Positions 7,009 to 10,163 of a stretch of DNA of 10,163 nt are shown here, one piece after another (the stretch's first letter is position 1; every line of letters starts with the position of its first letter). The stretch spans positions 1 to 10,163 of the forward strand of contig JAATGW010000139.1 in the NCBI GenBank assembly GCA_015654495.1. Reading direction: 5' to 3'. Under the pieces are notes generated by a model that worked only from the letters and a program-made list of their open reading frames with translations, was not told the origin of the DNA and did not search any database. This DNA comes from Chitinophagales bacterium (GTDB taxonomy: Bacteria; Bacteroidota; Bacteroidia; Chitinophagales; Chitinophagaceae). A program made the translations under genes and the position numbers.

Positions 7009-7917
7009 ATGGCTGAAGAATACAGTACAGAGCGCAGAAAAATGATTTCCGATACAGTAAAAACAGCAATGGGGGCGATGATATTAAGCAGTCCGCTGGC
7101 TGGTTTGGCAACTGTGAATAATAGCGCGTCACCAGCTACGGTGGGAGAGATAATGAATCTGATATACAAGGAAATTCCGGGGGCGCCTTTTCCTCAAACA
7201 GTGGATACTTTGAAAAGCGGTGATGCGTCGCTGGAAGTAACAGGTATCATTTCGACCATGTTTGCAACCATTCCGGTAATTCAGCAGGCGGTTTTAAAGA
7301 AAGCCAATTTTATAATCGCCCATGAGCCCACATTTTATAATCATACTGATGACATAAACTGGTCTGGGAAGAATGAAATTGTTGAAAAGAAAATGGAATT
7401 GCTCAGGAAAAACAAAATTGCTGTGTGGCGATTTCATGATTACTGGCATGCGCACCGGCCGGATGGAGTGCGCAAAGGTGTGGTATTGAAAATGGGCTGG
7501 GCCCAGTATGATCCGCAGAGCAGCGGCATTATTTCAATTCCCGAAACCGGGCTGTCTGCATTAATACAGGAATTCAAGAAAAATTTAGGAATAAATCATT
7601 TGCGTGTTATCGGAAATATGGGACAAAGATGTAAACGAATTGCCTTGTTGCCTGGTGCCGCGGGTGGACAGTCACAGTTACGCATGGCCGAAGAACTTCA
7701 GCCGGATGTATTGGTAGTTGGTGAGGTGCATGAGTGGGAAACCGCAGAATATATCCGCGATGCCAGAGCACTGGGGAAAAAGATTTCACTGATTGTATTG
7801 GGGCATTCCGTAAGTGAGGAACCCGGAATGGACTGGCTTGTAAGCTGGCTCCAGCCAAAGATCCCCGGGATACCGGTAACACATATTCCCGCCACAGATC
7901 CATTTCAGTGGCTTTAG
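7009..7917 (+). CDS. Nif3-family dinuclear metal-centre protein with Tat-like export signal
   Basis: A member of the Nif3/YbgI family, which forms hexamers with two metal ions per subunit; its general biochemical role is unsettled, though some relatives are annotated as GTP cyclohydrolase type 2 homologues. In 302 residues the family marks are IIAHEPTFY (102-110, where HE replaces the usual HH pair), a His-rich stretch FHDYWHAHRPDG (142-153), GEVHEWE (238-244) and GHSVSEE (265-271), where H266 and E270 keep the spacing of the known C-terminal His/Glu ligands. Residues 1-40 are not part of the family fold: ERRKMISDTVKTAMGAM followed by a hydrophobic stretch and small residues reads as a twin-arginine export signal, so the folded metalloprotein probably acts in the periplasm. 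ATG 7009 is needed to include the signal. The gene stands alone on its strand, diverging from the cell-wall operon, and ends directly at a palindrome. Confidence 0.9.
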   Translation: MAEEYSTERRKMISDTVKTAMGAMILSSPLAGLATVNNSASPATVGEIMNLIYKEIPGAPFPQTVDTLKSGDASLEVTGIISTMFATIPVIQQAVLKKANFIIAHEPTFYNHTDDINWSGKNEIVEKKMELLRKNKIAVWRFHDYWHAHRPDGVRKGVVLKMGWAQYDPQSSGIISIPETGLSALIQEFKKNLGINHLRVIGNMGQRCKRIALLPGAAGGQSQLRMAEELQPDVLVVGEVHEWETAEYIRDARALGKKISLIVLGHSVSEEPGMDWLVSWLQPKIPGIPVTHIPATDPFQWL

Positions 7918-7957
7918 CTCTCTGTATCCACCCGCTGCAGCGGGTGGATACAGAGAG
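7918..7957. terminator. Perfect 40-bp palindrome between convergent genes, possible bidirectional terminator
   Basis: The base after the Nif3 stop codon begins a perfect inverted repeat: arm CTCTCTGTATCCACCCGCTG and its exact complement, meeting at a central CTGCAG with no spacer. It lies between two convergent genes, where a shared terminator is expected. However, neither side is followed by the T-run of a classical intrinsic terminator (AAGGTCTACG on the right; on the left the complement reads CTAAAGCC). It may stop transcription in another way, protect 3' ends, or be a dispersed palindromic element. Confidence 0.5.
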
Positions 7958-8019
7958 AAGGTCTACGTGATTTACCGGGCTTTCCAGGTGTTTTTTACAG
8001 AAATAAATATTTTTTACGA

Positions 8020-8403
8020 CTAGTGTTGCGAATGCAAGGCAAGCCGGTTCCCTTCTGTATCTCTGAAAAACGCCATATAGCCAATCTCCGGACTTATTTG
8101 TGTTTTCCCCATCAATATCTGACCACCTGAAGGTTCAATTCTTGAAAGGATATCATCCATCGCAGGATTGGCATTGAGATATATAATAGCACCATCCATT
8201 GAAGGGGTATGAAATGCACTTTTCACAAGAGCGCCGGAGGCTTTGCCACTTCCGCCATCATAGGGAAACATGGCCATATCCATTTCACCCATTGGCGCTT
8301 CTTCGAGGTGAAGACTGAAAATTACCTGATAAAAATGCCTCGCCCTCGCCATATCTGTAACCGGAATTTCGAACCAGTTGATACTATTGGTAGTACTGTC
8401 CAT
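8020..8403 (-). CDS. VOC (glyoxalase/bleomycin-resistance fold) family protein
   Basis: A small cytoplasmic protein of 127 residues from ATG 8403, the usual size of a single vicinal-oxygen-chelate unit that pairs two βαβββ modules. It opens with INWFEIPVTDMARARHFYQ, the typical first strand and helix, and ends with the hallmark GYMAFFRDTEGNRLALHS. Members include glyoxalases, dioxygenases and antibiotic-binding proteins; the sequence alone does not reveal the substrate. The frame remains open upstream to 8523 (40 more codons), but that stretch shows no VOC pattern and the fold begins right after ATG 8403, so the short form is preferred. The gene is convergent with the Nif3 gene and has no operon partner on its strand. 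Confidence 0.88.
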   Translation of the reverse strand: MDSTTNSINWFEIPVTDMARARHFYQVIFSLHLEEAPMGEMDMAMFPYDGGSGKASGALVKSAFHTPSMDGAIIYLNANPAMDDILSRIEPSGGQILMGKTQISPEIGYMAFFRDTEGNRLALHSQH

Positions 8404-8596
8404 AAAAGTTAATTTTAGCTGAAGGTAATTATTTAAGTATCTGAAATAATTCTGCCGTATGAAATCATTTTTAAATAATCGAAGTACCCGGATTGCCTGT
8501 TGGCTTACCAGATCATAAAACATTTTAAACCCGGACCCAGTCGCGGGATAATAGCGGCATTCAGTCGCTCATTTAATAAAATCTGAAATTGTTATC

Positions 8597-8767
8597 TTGA
8601 AATTATCGGCTCCTGATTTCCTGTTCATCTCGGTAATGATCGCTGTTGTGGTTCTGATACCGGTTATGCGGTATCTTTTAAAGAAAAGAGAACGCAGGGA
8701 TAATCTGATTACAAAAGAAAAGCTGGATTCAATGGAAAGAAACCGGGAAAGAGAAATTGATATATAA
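8597..8767 (+). CDS. Probable 56-residue single-pass membrane microprotein (TTG start)
   Basis: This frame, read from TTG 8597, gives MKLSAPDFLFISVMIAVV, continuing VLIPVMRYLLKKRERR, then a highly charged Lys/Glu/Arg-rich tail to TAA at 8765-8767. The layout is one membrane helix (about 8-24), a cluster of positive charges that would place the tail inside, and a possible amphipathic or coiled-coil helix (about 33-55). An ATG at 8636 would give 43 residues but cut the helix in half, which is why the TTG is preferred; the frame has a stop at 8552-8554. It lies 39 bases before the FG-GAP gene on the same strand. I recognise no family. The coherent membrane-plus-charged-tail pattern is the main reason to believe it. 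Confidence 0.5.
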   Translation: MKLSAPDFLFISVMIAVVVLIPVMRYLLKKRERRDNLITKEKLDSMERNREREIDI

Positions 8768-8806
8768 AATTGTTAGATTCATATTTATTGCCATTAAATA
8801 AAAACT

Positions 8807-9976
8807 ATGTTTCAAATTGGATTGCTGCACCTGATATTATTCTTCATGCCAGTATCAGATAAACCTGTTTTTGAAAGCCAGATAGTTGACAGCAATATCA
8901 GTATCGGTTATGGCCTGGCGTTAGCGGATGTTGATGGCGACGGAAAAACAGATATTCTTCTCGCTGATAGGAAGCAGATTGTGTGGTATAAAAACCCGGA
9001 GTGGCAGAAATATCTAATCGCTGAGAATCTTACAAAGCATGATAATGTGTGCATTGCCGCAGCAGATATTGATGGAGACGGCAAAGCCGAAGTTGCCGTT
9101 GGTGCGCAATGGAATCCGTCTGAAACGGGTAATGCGGAAGAATCAGGAGCGGTTTTTTATTTGTCCCGGCCAGCAGATCCTACAAAACCCTGGAAGCCCT
9201 GGCAGCTTTCGCATGAGCCGACAGTTCATCGTATGCGCTGGGTAAAATCGGCGGATGGAAAATATTTTTTACTCGTTTTGCCCCTGCATGGCAGGAACAA
9301 TATTTCAGGAAAGGGTGCCGGTGTAAAATTTCTTGCCTATAGCGTACCTCAGCAGAAGGAATCGGATTGGCCGCTGTACCTGCTTGACAGCTCATTGCAC
9401 ATGACGCATAATTTTCATCACTATATTTCTAATGACAAAACTTTGAAAGGAATTTATATAGCTTCCGCCGAAGGTGTCAGGTATATTTCTGATACAATAC
9501 CAAGGAGGAAATGGTATGCTGCCAGATTGATACCAGGTTTGGACCACGGCGCGGGTGAAATTAAAGTCGGAAATGCATCGGGTGGAAAAGTTTTTATTTC
9601 TACTGTTGAACCAATGCACGGTAATGCAATTGTTTTGTATCATCCCGCAAATAAAATGGAACGCCTTATACTGGATACGAATATTAAGGAAGGTCATGCG
9701 CTTGGCGTTGCAGATTTTTTAGGTACCGGTTCCGACCAGGTAGTAGCAGGCTGGAGAGCACAAAACAGCAATGGAGAAACGGGTATCAGAATTTATTATC
9801 CGGCAGACAAGAGTAATACCAACTGGACAACCGAATGGATAGATCAGAATGGTATGGCCTGCGAAGATATCCAGGTAGCGGATCTGGACAAAGACGGGAA
9901 GCCTGATATTGTTGCATCCGGAAGGGCGAGTAAAAATGTAAAGATATACTGGAATAGAACGGCCGTTAGACGTTAA
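8807..9976 (+). CDS. Secreted FG-GAP/VCBS β-propeller protein
   Basis: A 389-residue exported protein predicted to fold as a seven-bladed-type β-propeller with calcium loops. Three clear Dx[DN]xDG loops are visible: DVDGDGKTD (41-49), DIDGDGKAE (87-95) and DLDKDGKPD (359-367), each followed by a hydrophobic strand (ILLA, VAVG, IVASG). Further blades in between are degenerate. The arrangement, with phrases such as VWYKNPEW and a closing IYWN, resembles the propeller of fungal aldos-2-ulose dehydratase and many Bacteroidota secreted proteins; no catalytic assignment is justified. Residues 1-15 form a short hydrophobic signal without a positive charge, which is unusual. An in-frame stop at 8795-8797 rules out an earlier start. 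It follows the membrane microprotein and precedes a lipoprotein hydrolase, which could suggest extracellular sugar or polymer handling. The stop codon falls inside a heptamer repeat. Confidence 0.85.
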   Translation: MFQIGLLHLILFFMPVSDKPVFESQIVDSNISIGYGLALADVDGDGKTDILLADRKQIVWYKNPEWQKYLIAENLTKHDNVCIAAADIDGDGKAEVAVGAQWNPSETGNAEESGAVFYLSRPADPTKPWKPWQLSHEPTVHRMRWVKSADGKYFLLVLPLHGRNNISGKGAGVKFLAYSVPQQKESDWPLYLLDSSLHMTHNFHHYISNDKTLKGIYIASAEGVRYISDTIPRRKWYAARLIPGLDHGAGEIKVGNASGGKVFISTVEPMHGNAIVLYHPANKMERLILDTNIKEGHALGVADFLGTGSDQVVAGWRAQNSNGETGIRIYYPADKSNTNWTTEWIDQNGMACEDIQVADLDKDGKPDIVASGRASKNVKIYWNRTAVRR

Positions 9977-9999
9977 ACGTTGAACGTCGAACGTTCAAC
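9969..9999 (+). repeat. Degenerate heptamer tandem repeat (AACGTTG type) with inverted repeat, overlapping a stop codon
   Basis: Four consecutive heptamers GACGTTA, AACGTTG, AACGTCG, AACGTTC are followed by AAC. Within them GTTGAACGT (9979-9987) and ACGTTCAAC (9991-9999) are perfect inverted arms with a 3-base spacer, so the transcript can form a small hairpin. The array begins inside the last codons of the propeller gene and contains its TAA (9974-9976). Without a T-run it is not a classical terminator. Confidence 0.7.
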
Positions 10000-10054
10000 A
10001 GCCGGGAACGAGACAAATTTTAAATATTGAAAAACTACAAAAGGCAAAAGCGGA

Positions 10055-10163
10055 ATGAAGAAAATTAGCAGTCACTGGTATTTCGCAGCACTGATCGTAT
10101 TTGCAGCATGCACAAACAAACCTGAAGTAAAAGCAGACACGATTGTTAAAGGCAGGATATGGA
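10055..10163 (+). CDS. N-terminus of a probable lipoprotein amidohydrolase, partial
   Basis: Only 36 residues are in the window. They start at ATG 10055 with MKK, a hydrophobic segment and a lipobox-like VFAAC, so C19 would be lipidated and the protein anchored in a membrane facing the periplasm or exterior. After a short linker the mature part reads KADTIVKGRIW, which is how YtcJ-type amidohydrolases (metal-dependent TIM-barrel hydrolases) begin: A-D-x-I/L-x-x-N/K-G-x-I-W/Y. The family call rests on about ten residues and is tentative; the lipoprotein call is firmer. The gene follows the propeller gene by 78 bases on the same strand, separated by the heptamer repeat. Confidence 0.65.
   Translation, partial: MKKISSHWYFAALIVFAACTNKPEVKADTIVKGRIW

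Noticed and set aside
8404..8523. 40-codon N-terminal extension of the VOC protein
   Set aside because: The extension shows no VOC pattern and the first family strand begins just after ATG 8403; most likely an open frame by chance.
9392..9697. 101-codon minus-strand ORF
   Set aside because: Antisense shadow of the propeller gene.

Overview
This window most likely comes from a member of the Bacteroidota, probably near Chitinophagaceae. Starts lack Shine-Dalgarno sequences and sit behind A/T-rich leaders. Large periplasmic sensor domains, an FG-GAP propeller protein, a Tat-like exported Nif3 protein and a lipoprotein hydrolase fit that phylum. The assignment is inference from gene style, not from a marker gene.

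Bases 1-6661, minus strand, form one very tight operon read from right to left: an FHA-domain protein, a 27-residue membrane microprotein, a membrane-anchored PP2C phosphatase, a membrane-anchored Ser/Thr kinase, and a RodA/FtsW-type glycan polymerase that continues into the N-terminus of a class B penicillin-binding protein as the window ends. Gaps between genes are 3, 10, 3 and 16 bases. These are the parts of the actinobacterial fhaA-fhaB-pstP-rodA-pbpA-pknA-pknB cell-wall cluster, here with RodA and PbpA apparently joined in one polypeptide and with different periplasmic sensor domains: a jelly-roll domain on the kinase instead of PASTA repeats, a repeat-like tail on the phosphatase, and a carboxypeptidase-regulatory-like domain on the polymerase. 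The inferred logic is that the kinase senses something in the periplasm, the FHA protein reads phosphothreonine, the phosphatase resets the system, and the target is peptidoglycan synthesis.

Bases 6662-7008 are an A/T-rich divergent intergenic region with three copies of a TCGTTTA-type motif. Bases 7009-7917 (plus) encode an exported Nif3-family dinuclear metal protein, ending at a perfect 40-bp palindrome that separates it from a convergent VOC/glyoxalase-fold gene (8020-8403, minus).

From 8597 to the end everything reads on the plus strand: a probable 56-residue membrane microprotein with a TTG start, a secreted FG-GAP/VCBS propeller protein, a heptamer tandem repeat straddling that gene's stop codon, and the first 36 residues of a lipoprotein that looks like an amidohydrolase. 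No rRNA, tRNA, CRISPR array or insertion sequence was seen.
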